64,000 nt of DNA. Origin: Bacteroidota bacterium (lineage in GTDB: Bacteria; Bacteroidota; Bacteroidia; Chitinophagales; Saprospiraceae). The stretch is from assembly GCA_020160935.1 (NCBI GenBank), contig JAIUPL010000008.1:1-64000 (forward strand). Direction: 5' to 3'. Under the pieces are notes generated by a model, which had not been told where the DNA came from, made no database searches, and saw only the letters and a list, made by a program, of their open reading frames with translations. This document shows positions 1 to 8,977 of this stretch, piece by piece; positions within the stretch are counted from its first letter, which is position 1, and the number at the start of each line of letters is the position of its first letter. Made by a program: the position numbers and the translations under genes.

Positions 1-52
1 CACAGAATTTTGAACAGTCTCAGTTTTTTTAACAGAGCGGTACACTCTACGG

Positions 53-169
53 ACTCTCACTCTCTCACCTTTCACTCTCTCACCTCTCACTCTCTCACTC
101 TCTCACTCTCTCACTCTCTCACTCTCTCACTCTCTCACTCTCTCACTCTCTCACTCTCTCACCTCTCAC
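53..169. repeat. Octanucleotide microsatellite (CTCTCACT)n
   Basis: About 13 near-perfect copies of the 8-mer CTCTCACT, with a few shortened units at the left end. The array abuts the 3' end of the minus-strand membrane-protein gene and supplies its TGA stop codon (166-168). The same unit, on the opposite strand, forms the array at 51918-51993. Confidence 0.9.
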
Positions 170-708
170 TTCTTATTTAACCACCACCCCAGCCACGCAC
201 CCACCAATCCCCAGCCTACAACAGCATCTACCAGATAACCGATAGAACTGGTTTCAAACCAAATGGTATTGGTATAGGAAATGGTCAGGTAACCTATAAT
301 GCCGACAGCAAGCGACGACAGCAGGGTGGTCTGGAAATTCAGGTTCTGAAATTTCAGCAAGAGCCAGATGAGCAGGAAAACGCAGACAAAGTCTACCAGT
401 AGACCGCGCGTCATGTTCATGCCCATATTGGTATTAAAAGAGGTGTGGTAGGAAATGGTTGCCCATGGTTTACTGCCCATATCTTTCATCATAGCCTCCT
501 GTTGTTCCGGGGTAGCATTCGGGGGCAGGGTGGGTACCATGTACTGGCCCGATGCAGGCAGGTTTTGGGCGAGGGCTTCCAGGATCTTACCTTCATTGGG
601 TGTGTAGGTGAATTCAGCACCATGCACATTTAACAGGCTCCATGACAAAAATTGCCAAAAGAACAGCAGGACGCCGCCTACCAGGGTTGCAATCAGTTGT
701 TTTTTCAT
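166..708 (-). CDS. Small four-helix membrane protein, function unknown
   Basis: 180 aa. An N-terminal hydrophobic helix (about residues 5-28) is followed by a roughly 75-residue loop predicted outside the membrane, containing a Pro/Met-rich stretch (PTLPPNATPEQQEAMM). Three more helices follow at about 100-118, 128-145 and 155-177, ending in a Lys-rich tail. I do not recognise the family. The gene starts at the only early ATG, ahead of the hydrophobic helix. Its TGA lies inside the octanucleotide microsatellite, so the original stop may have been lost. It has no obvious operon partner; the next gene upstream is a methyltransferase 118 nt away on the same strand. A short inverted repeat built on GTTTTAAAATTT lies in that gap. 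Confidence 0.7.
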   Translation of the reverse strand: MKKQLIATLVGGVLLFFWQFLSWSLLNVHGAEFTYTPNEGKILEALAQNLPASGQYMVPTLPPNATPEQQEAMMKDMGSKPWATISYHTSFNTNMGMNMTRGLLVDFVCVFLLIWLLLKFQNLNFQTTLLSSLAVGIIGYLTISYTNTIWFETSSIGYLVDAVVGWGLVGAWLGWWLNKK

Positions 709-826
709 TGTTTTAAAATTTTGATGTTAGAAGGTCTCAGGTAATCATAATTTGGAGCAATTGAGTAAATTCAGGCTCTAAATTATACAATTGCAAAACA
801 TTTGACCAAATTTTAAAACAAAAAAT

Positions 827-2008
827 TTATACCTTCCTGCAAACCGCAAGCATTTTCCTGTCTTCCAGATCAGTAAACGCGAAAATATAGGTGGCGCCAC
901 CATCCACCAGGCCTAGTTTTTTGCGTACCTGTTCGGCATTGTCCGGGAAATTGCGCGTACTGATATTCGCTTTTCCATCCGCAACATGCTCTGCTATGGA
1001 TTTTCGATCGTATTTGCACACCGCTTCAATTACAAAACTCCTCCCAGGCACTTCCGGCACGTATACTGCTGACGTATATAAATGTGTATGCGGATGCAGT
1101 TTTTTCAGACCCAGTTTTTGTCCGAACGACCGAAACGCGCCTGCCTTCAGCACGGCTGTATTGGGCTCGTATAAAAAGGCCTGGGGCAGGTCAAATGCAG
1201 CAGTGGCCAGATGTTCCTCGGCATAGTTGAATTGAAAATCGAACACTTTATCATCCTTCCCAATATCGATGGCATGTATCAGCGCCTGTTCCGGGATGGC
1301 AGGTGTACGTTCAAGCAGATAAAGTACTTCGCGGCACTCGTCATTCCAAGACACTACCCACAACTGGCTGACGCAACCCAGTTGTTTCAAGGTCAGGTGA
1401 ATATCGAGCAGGGGCGCTGTTTTTAGCAAAATACGCGGCGCTTTTTCAAGTGCTAATGCCTTGATTTCCAAAATATTGGGGCTGCAATCCTGTAACATAA
1501 AAACCTTGCCTTTCCGGTCGTTTCTGCGCGATGGATCGAGGTAAATCAGGTCGAACGAATCAGGTGTTGCATTCAAAAAATCTTCTGCTGAGGCATGTAC
1601 GAAAACAGTATGTTCTATTCCCAGTACGCCGTAGTTGTGCCGGGTTGTTTCCAGCAGATCCCGATTCATTTCTACATACACTACCTCCTCGAAAGAGCGC
1701 CCGAGGAAGGCACAATCGATACCCAGTCCTCCGGTCAGGTCAGCCATTTTTCGCCCCTGAACCAATCCCGATTTAAAACGCGCCGTTGCTTCCGATGAAG
1801 CCTGTTCCATTGAAACGGCAGCGGGAAATTGAAGGCCCTGTTTGTACCAGGACGGCACTTTTTTCTGTATTTTCTGCAAAAATTCAACCTGCCCGGCTAC
1901 GTAAGCAATCGGCACATGCGGGTATTTTTTACCTGCCAGTGCGAGGCGTTTCGGATCGTCGAGCCGATGTTCCCAGATAAAATCCTGAAGATGGGGAGTG
2001 GAAAGCAT
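827..2008 (-). CDS. Class I SAM-dependent methyltransferase, THUMP-like family
   Basis: 393 aa, predicted cytosolic. The Rossmann SAM-binding motif is ADLTGGLGIDCAFLG (about residues 90-104), followed by the acidic strand VVYVEMNRDLLE and the catalytic-type motif DLIYLDPSRR. This DPSRR form marks the Bacteroidota proteins annotated as THUMP-like methyltransferases. The substrate is probably an RNA, by inference from the family. The C-terminal ~90 residues (KYDRKSIAEHVADGKANIST) form the THUMP-like part. The ATG is preceded by TATCTTCG with a 4-nt spacer, so the mRNA may be leaderless. It is divergent from the malic enzyme gene, with a heptamer-built palindrome between them. Confidence 0.85.
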   Translation of the reverse strand: MLSTPHLQDFIWEHRLDDPKRLALAGKKYPHVPIAYVAGQVEFLQKIQKKVPSWYKQGLQFPAAVSMEQASSEATARFKSGLVQGRKMADLTGGLGIDCAFLGRSFEEVVYVEMNRDLLETTRHNYGVLGIEHTVFVHASAEDFLNATPDSFDLIYLDPSRRNDRKGKVFMLQDCSPNILEIKALALEKAPRILLKTAPLLDIHLTLKQLGCVSQLWVVSWNDECREVLYLLERTPAIPEQALIHAIDIGKDDKVFDFQFNYAEEHLATAAFDLPQAFLYEPNTAVLKAGAFRSFGQKLGLKKLHPHTHLYTSAVYVPEVPGRSFVIEAVCKYDRKSIAEHVADGKANISTRNFPDNAEQVRKKLGLVDGGATYIFAFTDLEDRKMLAVCRKV

Positions 2009-2012
2009 GGGG

Positions 2013-2020
2013 CGAAGATA
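2013..2020 (-). promoter_or_regulatory. Putative -7 box of the methyltransferase gene
   Basis: TATCTTCG, one mismatch from TAnnTTTG, followed by CCCC and then the ATG at 2008. The expected start site falls at or next to the A of ATG. No clear -33 element is seen. Confidence 0.45.
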
Positions 2021-2028
2021 GAATGAAG

Positions 2029-2147
2029 AGTTATGAGTGATGAGTTATGAGTTATACTCACTTTGCTATTGGCCACTCTAAAAGAACAGCCAATAGTAAA
2101 GTGAGTATAACTCATAACTCATAACTCATCACTCATAACTCATAACT
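2029..2147. repeat. Long palindrome with ATGAGTT heptamer arms (family A, copy 1)
   Basis: Left arm 2029-2073 and right arm 2089-2147 pair almost completely around a 15-nt loop. The inner arm is a conserved core (TTATACTCACTTTGCTATTG); the outer arm is tandem ATGAGTT/ATGAGTG units, with one more unit on the right. A second copy of the family lies at 17551-17675 in the opposite orientation. This copy sits between divergent genes, so it is unlikely to be a simple terminator. Confidence 0.9.
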
Positions 2148-2154
2148 TATCCTT

Positions 2155-2162
2155 TACATTTG
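2155..2162 (+). promoter_or_regulatory. -7 box (TACATTTG) of the malic enzyme gene
   Basis: A perfect match to the Bacteroidota -7 consensus TAnnTTTG. It overlaps the TTG at 2160 that could otherwise be taken as a start codon, so translation more likely begins at the ATG at 2196, leaving a leader of about 25-30 nt. Confidence 0.55.
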
Positions 2163-2195
2163 CCCCCTCTTGTAAAGAAAGCACTTACTACGTTG

Positions 2196-4472
2196 ATGGA
2201 AAAGCATAGGATCCGGCGGGAAGACGCACTGGAATACCATTCCAAGGGGCGCCCCGGAAAAATTGAAGTGGTACCCTCCAAGGAAACAGAGAATCAAAGA
2301 GATTTGTCGCTGGCATATTCACCAGGCGTTGCCGAACCCTGTCTGGCCATTGCCGAAAATCGGGAAGATGTGTACAAATATACGGCCAAGGGCAATCTGG
2401 TAGCCGTTATCACCAATGGAACAGCCGTGTTGGGACTGGGCGATATTGGCCCGGAAGCCTCCAAACCGGTGATGGAAGGCAAGGGCGTGCTTTTTAAAAT
2501 TTATGCCGACATCGATGTATTTGATATTGAGGTAAATACAAAAGATGTCGACAAGTTTGTAGAAACGGTCAAACTGCTCGAACCTACTTTTGGAGGTGTC
2601 AATCTGGAAGACATCAAAGCGCCCGAGTGTTTTGAAATAGAACGCCGGCTCAGGGCCGATATGAAAATTCCGGTGATGCACGACGACCAGCACGGAACAG
2701 CGATCATTTCCGGAGCCGCGCTGCTCAATGCCCTCGAAATTGTAGGAAAAAACCCCGATAAAATTCAACTGGTGGTCAATGGCGCCGGGGCAGCGGCTAT
2801 TTCCTGTGTGCGACTGTACCTGCAACTCGGCGTTCGGCGCGAAAATGTCATCATGTTCGACAAAGACGGGCTGCTGCATGCCGACCGGGCAGGCATGAAC
2901 GAAATGATGCAGGAGTTTGCCACCAACCGATTGCCTGTTGGCGCCACCTTGATAGACGCTATGATCGGCGCAGATGTGTTTTTGGGACTGTCTGTGGGCA
3001 ATGTAGTTACCCGCGATATGATTCGGCTGATGGCGCCCGATCCCATCGTTTTTGCTATGGCCAATCCGGTACCTGAAATCGGCTACAATGAAGCCATGGC
3101 CGTGCGCGACGATCTCATCATGGCAACCGGTCGTTCTGATTTTCCCAACCAGGTCAATAATGTACTCGGTTTCCCATACATCTTTCGGGGAGCGCTGGAC
3201 GTGCGGGCTACGGAAATTACCGAAAACATGAAACTGGCCGCTACCAAAGCACTGGCCGAACTGGCCAAAAAACCGGTACCCGACATTGTAAATATGGCCT
3301 ACAATGAAAAAAACCTGGTTTTTGGCAAGCACTATATCATCCCAAAACCCATGGACCCGCGCCTGCTTACGACAGTAGCCCCGGCTGTGGCCGAGGCTGC
3401 GGTGCTCGATGGGGTGGCACAAAAACAAATACTCGACTGGGATGATTATCGGCAAACACTGGAAAAACGCCTGGGACTCGACAACCAGATTTCACGCATT
3501 ATCACCAGCAAGGCCCGCAGAGCGCCCAAACGCGTCGTATTTGCCGATGCCGAAAACCTGACGGTGCTCAAAGCCATCCAGCAGGTGCGCGATGAAGGCA
3601 TTTGCGAACCGATCCTGCTGGGCGATATTCCTGCCATCGAGAAAATTATTCAGGATCACAGCCTCGATCTGAAGGATGTCAATATTATCGACACACGCCG
3701 CCCCCGAGACCCCGAGATGGCACAGCGCTACGCCGATCTGTTTTTTGAAAAAAGAAAACGCAAGGGCATCGTGCAGACGGATGCTTTGAAAATGATTCGC
3801 AAACGCAATTATTTTGGCGCCATGATGGTGGAAACCGGCGACGCCGATGCCCTGATTTCCGGCCTCACACGCAACTATCCGGACACCATTCGGCCTGCGC
3901 TCGAAATCATCGGTCGTCAGGAAGGCGTGCAGCGCGTAGCGGGGATGTACATTCTGCTGACCAAAAAAGGCCCGCTTTTCTTTGCCGATACCACCATTAA
4001 TGTCAATCCCAGCGTGGAGGAACTGGTGGAAATCACCGAACTCACAGCGCGTGGAGTCGAACGTTTCAATATCAAACCGCGCATTGCACTGGCTACCTAT
4101 TCAAGTTTCGGCAGCGCCAAAGGGGAAGATGCCGAGAAAATGCGCAACGCCACAGCCATTCTGCACAAAAAGCATCCCGACTGGATTATTGAAGGGGAAA
4201 TGCAGGCCCACCTGGCTTTTAATATGGAACTGGTTCGGGAAAATTACCCATTCAGCAAACTATCCGGCGAGCCAGCCAATACCGTCATTTTTCCCAATCT
4301 TTCAGCGTCCAATATCACCTACAACCTGATGAAGGAAACCGGGGACATCGAGTATATCGGCCCGATCCTCCTGGGTATCCGCAAACCCGTACACGTCCTT
4401 CAATTGGGCAGTACCGTACGAGAAATTGTCAATATGGTGGCGTTTGCGGTGGTGGAAGCGCAGCGGGGGTAA
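2196..4472 (+). CDS. maeB: NADP-dependent malic enzyme with C-terminal phosphotransacetylase-like domain (MaeB type)
   Basis: 758 aa. It decarboxylates malate to pyruvate with NADP+ reduction, an anaplerotic step that supplies NADPH. The N-terminal malic domain opens with [20 protein letters not shown] and carries [12 protein letters not shown] and the metal-site motif [11 protein letters not shown]. The Rossmann motif [12 protein letters not shown] follows. From about residue 443 ([18 protein letters not shown]) to the end it is a phosphotransacetylase-like module, which in MaeB proteins is regulatory, binding acetyl-CoA, rather than catalytic. The open frame extends back to a TTG at 2160, but that lies inside the -7 box, so I chose the ATG at 2196. 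Its length fits the MaeB family. Confidence 0.93.
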   Translation: MEKHRIRREDALEYHSKGRPGKIEVVPSKETENQRDLSLAYSPGVAEPCLAIAENREDVYKYTAKGNLVAVITNGTAVLGLGDIGPEASKPVMEGKGVLFKIYADIDVFDIEVNTKDVDKFVETVKLLEPTFGGVNLEDIKAPECFEIERRLRADMKIPVMHDDQHGTAIISGAALLNALEIVGKNPDKIQLVVNGAGAAAISCVRLYLQLGVRRENVIMFDKDGLLHADRAGMNEMMQEFATNRLPVGATLIDAMIGADVFLGLSVGNVVTRDMIRLMAPDPIVFAMANPVPEIGYNEAMAVRDDLIMATGRSDFPNQVNNVLGFPYIFRGALDVRATEITENMKLAATKALAELAKKPVPDIVNMAYNEKNLVFGKHYIIPKPMDPRLLTTVAPAVAEAAVLDGVAQKQILDWDDYRQTLEKRLGLDNQISRIITSKARRAPKRVVFADAENLTVLKAIQQVRDEGICEPILLGDIPAIEKIIQDHSLDLKDVNIIDTRRPRDPEMAQRYADLFFEKRKRKGIVQTDALKMIRKRNYFGAMMVETGDADALISGLTRNYPDTIRPALEIIGRQEGVQRVAGMYILLTKKGPLFFADTTINVNPSVEELVEITELTARGVERFNIKPRIALATYSSFGSAKGEDAEKMRNATAILHKKHPDWIIEGEMQAHLAFNMELVRENYPFSKLSGEPANTVIFPNLSASNITYNLMKETGDIEYIGPILLGIRKPVHVLQLGSTVREIVNMVAFAVVEAQRG

Positions 4473-4475
4473 AAT

Positions 4476-4629
4476 GTTTGATGTACGATTTACGATTACA
4501 TGATGTACGATTTACGATTGGATTGGAGATTTGAGAATGTTGATTGAGGGCATCGCGAACAATCATAAATCGTCTATCAAAAATCCAATCGGAAATCGTA
4601 CATCATGTAATCGTAAATCATAAATCAAA
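4476..4629. repeat. Intergenic foldback built from GATGTACGATTTACGATT words
   Basis: Arms 4476-4524 and 4582-4629 are near-perfect reverse complements with few mismatches, around a ~57-nt spacer. Each arm contains two related copies of a word like GATGTACGATTTACGATT. The element starts 4 nt after the maeB stop and ends 4 nt before the rhaM ATG, so it fills the intergenic region. It could end maeB transcription or hide the rhaM start in a hairpin. Confidence 0.85.
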
Positions 4630-4633
4630 AACC

Positions 4634-4963
4634 ATGCACCGCTATTGCCTTGCCCTCGACCTCCAACCCGACCCGGCGCTCATTGCCGAATATGAAGCCA
4701 TGCACCGTGCGGTATGGCCTGAAATACTCGATAGTATTCGCGATTCGGGAATTCTGAACCTGGAAATTTACAGGATTGAGAACCGCCTGTTTATGATTCT
4801 GGAAGCAGGCGACGATTTCTCCTTCGACAAAAAAGCCGCTATGGATGCTGCCAATTCCAGGGTACAGGACTGGGAATCGCTCATGTGGCGCTATCAGAAA
4901 GCCCTTCCCACAGCGAAGCCGGGGGAAAAATGGATGCTGATGCAACGGATTTTTGCCTTGTGA
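4634..4963 (+). CDS. L-rhamnose mutarotase-like protein (RhaM/DUF718 family)
   Basis: 109 aa, the usual size for the family. These small dimeric ferredoxin-fold enzymes interconvert anomers of L-rhamnose or L-fucose. Family features include the N-terminal MHRYCLALDL strand, the H in YEAMHRAVWPEIL, the IYRIENRLFMILE strand and the W pairs in DWESLMWRYQKALP. The frame is open 30 codons further upstream, but that part is only the palindrome; the ATG at 4634 begins the conserved domain. No rhamnose catabolic gene is nearby, so the sugar is uncertain. Its TGA abuts the stop of the convergent GT39 gene (TGATCA). Confidence 0.85.
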   Translation: MHRYCLALDLQPDPALIAEYEAMHRAVWPEILDSIRDSGILNLEIYRIENRLFMILEAGDDFSFDKKAAMDAANSRVQDWESLMWRYQKALPTAKPGEKWMLMQRIFAL

Positions 4964-6643
4964 TCAGCGCGGTTTTTTCTCAAAAAATACAAAACCGTTT
5001 TTCCGGTACAGTTCGTGGCAGCCGGGCATTTCCGGAAGCCCTTCCAGGCGATTAACTTTGGCAACGAAATAAACGTTCCGGCCAGGGTGGCCGTGTACCA
5101 ACGAGTCCATATCATCGATGTGGACATCTCCTGTCAGTGGCCGTTTGCAGGAATAATACAAATGGGCGTAACTCTTGAACCCTACGGGTTTGATAAAGCA
5201 GTCCTCCGTTGATTTACTTTCATAAAACTCTATGGCAGCCCGCTGGGAGTAACCTTCAATGTTGCACACAATAAACAACAAAGTCATGGAAGTAAACGCC
5301 GCGCCTCCTACAAACGCCACCTGTGCGGTCATCCAGCCTTTCTTTTTCCACCAGAAATAAAGCGCTGCAAGGGTGGAAAGAATGAGCAATACGCCCGGCA
5401 GCCCTTGCCATGCTTTCCATACCACGCCTGCCTCCAGATTGGCAATGGCAAACGGGTCTTTTGCAAACAAGGGTTTAATTAAATCGAGGTGCTGACCCAG
5501 ATAGGGTAGTGCAGCCACCGCGATACCTGGCAAAATGCCTATGGCAAGTAAAATTCCGGATACTTTCGGGTAAACATTCCAGCGTATGGCGCGCCAGAGC
5601 GTAACGGAACCCAGGTAGGTAAGCGGGAAATAGCACAGTGATGAATAGTGTACAATCTTGGTTTGCACAATACTGAACAACACCAATACTACCCAGAACA
5701 GAATCTGCATCCAGGTGCCAAAATCAGAGCGTTCGCAGGATGCCAGCGTGTCCGATTCCAGCATTTCATCTTCCGATTGCCGGTCGCCCCAAAGGTTGGG
5801 TACGGCAAAAACCGATACCGGAAAACACCCCAGCAACAGCACCACCGCATGGTATCCGAAAAAGCCTCCGTGACCCGCATCCTGTGTGGTAAACAAGCGT
5901 ATCTGGTATGTAATAAACTCCTGTACAAACCAGGGACCATGTATAAGCACTTCCAACCCGAACCAGGCGAGTGCAGCCAGTGAAGCCGCCAGCGAAAAAA
6001 TGACCATGTGCTTGAGGTATCCGCGCCCTTTAAAACGGTATCGCGCCCAATACAACACCAGCACCAGCATGACAATCAGGTACGCGGTCGGGCCTTTGGT
6101 CAGAATACCCAGCCCCAGCATCACGCCTCCTGTCAGCAGGTATTTGTACTTGGCCCAGAAAGAACGCGGCGTTTTGACGCAGAAAAACTGCCAGCGGAAT
6201 TCAATAAACCCGTACAACCCGCAGAAAATGAAGAAGTTGAACCATGGGTCGATGATACCGCTTTTGAAATACATATGCGGAAGAATACTGCCCATCCAGG
6301 CCAGTGCCCACAACCAGCCAAACAGGCGATCGTGCAGGCGTGTACCCAGTCGGTACACCAGCAACAAAGTGGCCAGGCCGCAAAGGGCATTGGGAAGTCT
6401 GGCTGCCCATTCATTCACCCCGAACATTTTCATGGAAAGCGCCTGCATCCACAGAAAAAATGGAGGTTTTTCCCAGAAGGGTTCAAAATCTATCTGCGGC
6501 CGAAACCAGTCGCCCGTCAGCAACATTTCGCGGGAACATTCCGCAAAATTGATCTCATCCCAATCGAACAGATGCACTGCACCCAGGAAAGGGAAAAAAA
6601 GCAACAAGCCAAGGCCGATGAGTAGTAGATAGTCACGCCGCAT
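4964..6643 (-). CDS. GT39-family integral-membrane glycosyltransferase (ArnT/PMT-like)
   Basis: 559 aa with about 11-13 predicted membrane helices. The first extracytoplasmic loop carries the acidic GT39 motif (HLFDWDEINFAECSREML, D27 and D29/E30), followed by PPFFLWMQAL and a conserved AARLPNALCGL helix. LGILTKGPTAYLIVML is also typical. Such enzymes move a sugar from a polyprenyl-phosphate donor to lipid or protein on the outer face of the inner membrane; acceptor and sugar cannot be told here. The C-terminal ~90 residues form a soluble domain (DVHIDDMDSLVHGHPGRNVY). It lies 36 nt downstream of the permease gene and may be co-transcribed with it. Its stop codon directly abuts that of rhaM. 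Confidence 0.85.
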   Translation of the reverse strand: MRRDYLLLIGLGLLLFFPFLGAVHLFDWDEINFAECSREMLLTGDWFRPQIDFEPFWEKPPFFLWMQALSMKMFGVNEWAARLPNALCGLATLLLVYRLGTRLHDRLFGWLWALAWMGSILPHMYFKSGIIDPWFNFFIFCGLYGFIEFRWQFFCVKTPRSFWAKYKYLLTGGVMLGLGILTKGPTAYLIVMLVLVLYWARYRFKGRGYLKHMVIFSLAASLAALAWFGLEVLIHGPWFVQEFITYQIRLFTTQDAGHGGFFGYHAVVLLLGCFPVSVFAVPNLWGDRQSEDEMLESDTLASCERSDFGTWMQILFWVVLVLFSIVQTKIVHYSSLCYFPLTYLGSVTLWRAIRWNVYPKVSGILLAIGILPGIAVAALPYLGQHLDLIKPLFAKDPFAIANLEAGVVWKAWQGLPGVLLILSTLAALYFWWKKKGWMTAQVAFVGGAAFTSMTLLFIVCNIEGYSQRAAIEFYESKSTEDCFIKPVGFKSYAHLYYSCKRPLTGDVHIDDMDSLVHGHPGRNVYFVAKVNRLEGLPEMPGCHELYRKNGFVFFEKKPR

Positions 6644-6679
6644 AGCCAGAAAACATCGAATGCGAAATTTGGTTGTAGG

Positions 6680-7915
6680 TCAGTGCTGTTTGCCAGCGAG
6701 TATTTCTCCCAGATTGTTGATCGTCATCACCATAAGCGCTATGGCAAGCCCGGAAGGTATACCCACCCACCAGGCGCCGGCTTGCACCCGTACGCTCTCC
6801 AGCAGGCTTCCCCATGAAATTCCCCGCAAGGTGCTGCCACCAAAACCGAGAAACGAAAGGGCCGCTTCCAGCAAGATAGCGTTGGCCATATTAAATGCAA
6901 AAATAACCAGCGCAGGCCGCAAGGCATTTGGGAAGGCGTGCCGCCAAAAGGTTCGCCTGTCTGAAAAACCCATGCCCCTGGCCGCCGTCACGTAGTCCAG
7001 TTCCCGCACCCGCAACAATTCAGAGCGTACAAACAACGCAATGTCCGTCCAGTTCAATAAGCCGATCAAACCGATCAATACCCAAATGTTCTGGTCGTGG
7101 GGCAACAAAGCGGCAACAATCAATATAAAAATGAGTTTCGGAACGGCATTGAACACCTCTGTCAAACGCATCAGCAACAGGTCGATGGGTACTGTTACAG
7201 GCCTGGTTTTCAGCCATTTATCTGCCAGTTTACCTGCCTGACGTATGACCACAATAAGTAAAACAAATATCAACAGGCTTTTTCCCCATTCGCTTGCTGA
7301 AGCAGCATTTTCCAGTTCATAATGGCGGGCAATGATGGCATAAAAATAGGCAATCGGAATACTCAATACCGTGCAACTCAATGTCAACCATGGTATGCGC
7401 AAACGAAAATCGCCCCAAAAACCTGCCAGCGCGCCCAGTAAAATGCCCAACAATCCTGCAATACCCATCGACAACAGGCTTACCAGCAACGCAATGCGCG
7501 CACCGGAAATGATACCCGCCGCTACGTCATGCCCTCCTTCATCGGTTCCCAGCCAGTGCCTGAAACGGCTGCTCATTCCCGGGTGTATTTGCCCCGGATG
7601 GAGAAAGGACGCCGGATTTTGCCGGGAATATTCTCCCGGACAAAATGGTACGAGTGCAAATACGGGCGGTTCATCGTAATTCTTGTCGTCTTTCCAGGCT
7701 TCAAATGTATGAGGCAACTGCTGAATCTTCCGAAGCGCGGGCTCACTGTACGGCAAATCCTTGTCGGCCCAGAGGCTGCGCAAACCCGGGAAATAGACCT
7801 CTCCACCGATTTTGCAGTACAAAGGACGCCCGTTGGCTAGTACATCGCGCAGCAAGGCCAGTGCCAGAAAGAACCCCAATACCCAAAAAACCGATTGAAA
7901 GCGTTTTTTACCCAT
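6680..7915 (-). CDS. OppC/DppC-like ABC transporter permease
   Basis: 411 aa. One N-terminal helix (FWVLGFFLALALLRDVL) is followed by a ~100-residue extracytoplasmic region rich in Pro and Tyr, then the permease core from about residue 130 (HWLGTDEGGHDVAAGIISGA, the dipeptide-permease entry motif). The core continues with several helices and the EAA loop DYVTAARGMGFSDRRTFWRH, where the ATPase docks. No ATPase, OppB or binding protein is adjacent, so partners must be elsewhere. The chosen ATG (7915) overlaps the last codons of the GHMP kinase by 8 nt, implying translational coupling; the longer frame would add only kinase antisense residues. Confidence 0.85.
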   Translation of the reverse strand: MGKKRFQSVFWVLGFFLALALLRDVLANGRPLYCKIGGEVYFPGLRSLWADKDLPYSEPALRKIQQLPHTFEAWKDDKNYDEPPVFALVPFCPGEYSRQNPASFLHPGQIHPGMSSRFRHWLGTDEGGHDVAAGIISGARIALLVSLLSMGIAGLLGILLGALAGFWGDFRLRIPWLTLSCTVLSIPIAYFYAIIARHYELENAASASEWGKSLLIFVLLIVVIRQAGKLADKWLKTRPVTVPIDLLLMRLTEVFNAVPKLIFILIVAALLPHDQNIWVLIGLIGLLNWTDIALFVRSELLRVRELDYVTAARGMGFSDRRTFWRHAFPNALRPALVIFAFNMANAILLEAALSFLGFGGSTLRGISWGSLLESVRVQAGAWWVGIPSGLAIALMVMTINNLGEILAGKQH

Positions 7916-8795
7916 GTGATGCCGGTTGTTCGAATGGAAAAACGATCGGATGAGTACCTGCAAATGCTTTTGCCGCTTGATAATCGCGTGCAAAACCCAG
8001 CATAAATCCGCCGCCGCCCGCGCCACAGATTTTCAAATGAACATTCTGCTCTGAAATGCTTTTTTCCCAAAGACTATTCATCCCGGAGGGGATCATAGGG
8101 GTGAAATGTTTCAATTGAAATTGCGACACTGTGCGCAAATGTAGCCAAAATCCCTGTTCGTCGGCAGCCAGCCAGGCGCGCACCATGCTTTCATGTGCCG
8201 GCAGGAATTGTTCCGAAAGCGTTTTTGAAAATGCTTCGTTGAGGCTTTGTTCCAGAAACCAGTTTACCAGCGGGCCCGTTTGTCGCGGCTGGCAGGTATC
8301 CAGCAGAAAAACCACGGGCTCGGTCGCCCAAGTATTTGGCTGCGCTACGGAAACCTCCGTTTTGTGTTGAATCAGCAGCGGCGCATGGAGGTAACTGGTC
8401 AGGGGGTCGATGCCCGAACTGGCGCCATGAAAATAACCCTCCATTTGGCTGAAAATGGCTTTCAACGCCCCAGGATCAGTGGTTTTTTCGTGTACATAGC
8501 GGTCATAAATACCTGCGCACAGGGCCCCCGAACTCCCCAGGCCGTAACCGGAAGGAATGTTGGAATCGAACACCCATCCTTGCGCAATATCCTGTTGGAA
8601 TTGCCGGGTATCCAATGTCTTTACACTTGCAAGCGCCTCGCTGTTTGCAAATGGAAGCAGGTTGCTTTGCACATGCGGATGTTTCCTTTGCTGCCATGCT
8701 CCCACGAATGCAGGTACCGGTACAGCCAGCGCAGATGCGCCCAGCAACAACACGTGCTCACCGAACATCAGAAGTTTGGCCGGATAGGTTCTCAT
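7908..8795 (-). CDS. GHMP kinase, mevalonate-kinase-like
   Basis: 295 aa, cytosolic. It begins MRTYPAKLLMFGEHVLLLG, with the substrate/ATP entry motif PAKLLMFGEH. The phosphate-binding GHMP motif 2 is PSGYGLGSSGAL (about residues 81-92) and motif 3 is KICGAGGGGFMLGF near the C-terminus. Family knowledge points to phosphorylation of mevalonate or a related isoprenoid or sugar alcohol; the GEH and GLGSSGA forms favour mevalonate kinase. No other mevalonate gene is in the window. The long frame adds 53 upstream codons without homology-like sequence, so I start at 8795. A -7-like box CACATTTG lies 4 nt upstream. It is followed by an overlapping ABC permease gene. Confidence 0.82.
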   Translation of the reverse strand: MRTYPAKLLMFGEHVLLLGASALAVPVPAFVGAWQQRKHPHVQSNLLPFANSEALASVKTLDTRQFQQDIAQGWVFDSNIPSGYGLGSSGALCAGIYDRYVHEKTTDPGALKAIFSQMEGYFHGASSGIDPLTSYLHAPLLIQHKTEVSVAQPNTWATEPVVFLLDTCQPRQTGPLVNWFLEQSLNEAFSKTLSEQFLPAHESMVRAWLAADEQGFWLHLRTVSQFQLKHFTPMIPSGMNSLWEKSISEQNVHLKICGAGGGGFMLGFARDYQAAKAFAGTHPIVFPFEQPASHG

Positions 8796-8799
8796 ACCG

Positions 8800-8807
8800 C
8801 AAATGTG
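8800..8807 (-). promoter_or_regulatory. Putative -7 box of the GHMP kinase gene
   Basis: CACATTTG, one mismatch from TAnnTTTG, then CGGT and the ATG at 8795. It has the same 4-nt spacing as the boxes at 2013, 43193, 50590 and 63323. Confidence 0.35.
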
Positions 8808-8912
8808 CGAAATGATTCTGATCTGCAGCATGCAGAAATAGCCTGTGTGCCTGTTCGTACTATTCTGCCATGGAAGCGTAGTCTTCATGGCAAGAATGAC
8901 CTGAACAATTCC

Positions 8913-8920
8913 TATCTTCG
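8913..8920 (+). promoter_or_regulatory. Putative -7 box upstream of gcvP
   Basis: TATCTTCG, one mismatch from TAnnTTTG, 57 nt before the gcvP ATG in the divergent region shared with the GHMP kinase gene. I see no glycine-riboswitch-like structure in the leader. Confidence 0.3.
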
Positions 8921-8977
8921 CGGCGTTTTTGAGCACCAGGAAATTTTCTCTCACTTATCATACGCCACACTTATCAT

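Noticed and set aside
53-169. CRISPR-like array
   Set aside because: The units are contiguous 8-mers with no spacers, and there are no cas genes.
2160-2195. TTG start for maeB
   Set aside because: The TTG lies inside the -7 box TACATTTG, and the conserved protein begins at the ATG at 2196.
2319-3455. 378-codon frame opposite maeB
   Set aside because: Antisense to a well-conserved enzyme, with no recognisable protein features.
8796-8977. Glycine riboswitch upstream of gcvP
   Set aside because: I could not find the paired aptamer cores or a fitting structure in this 180-nt region.
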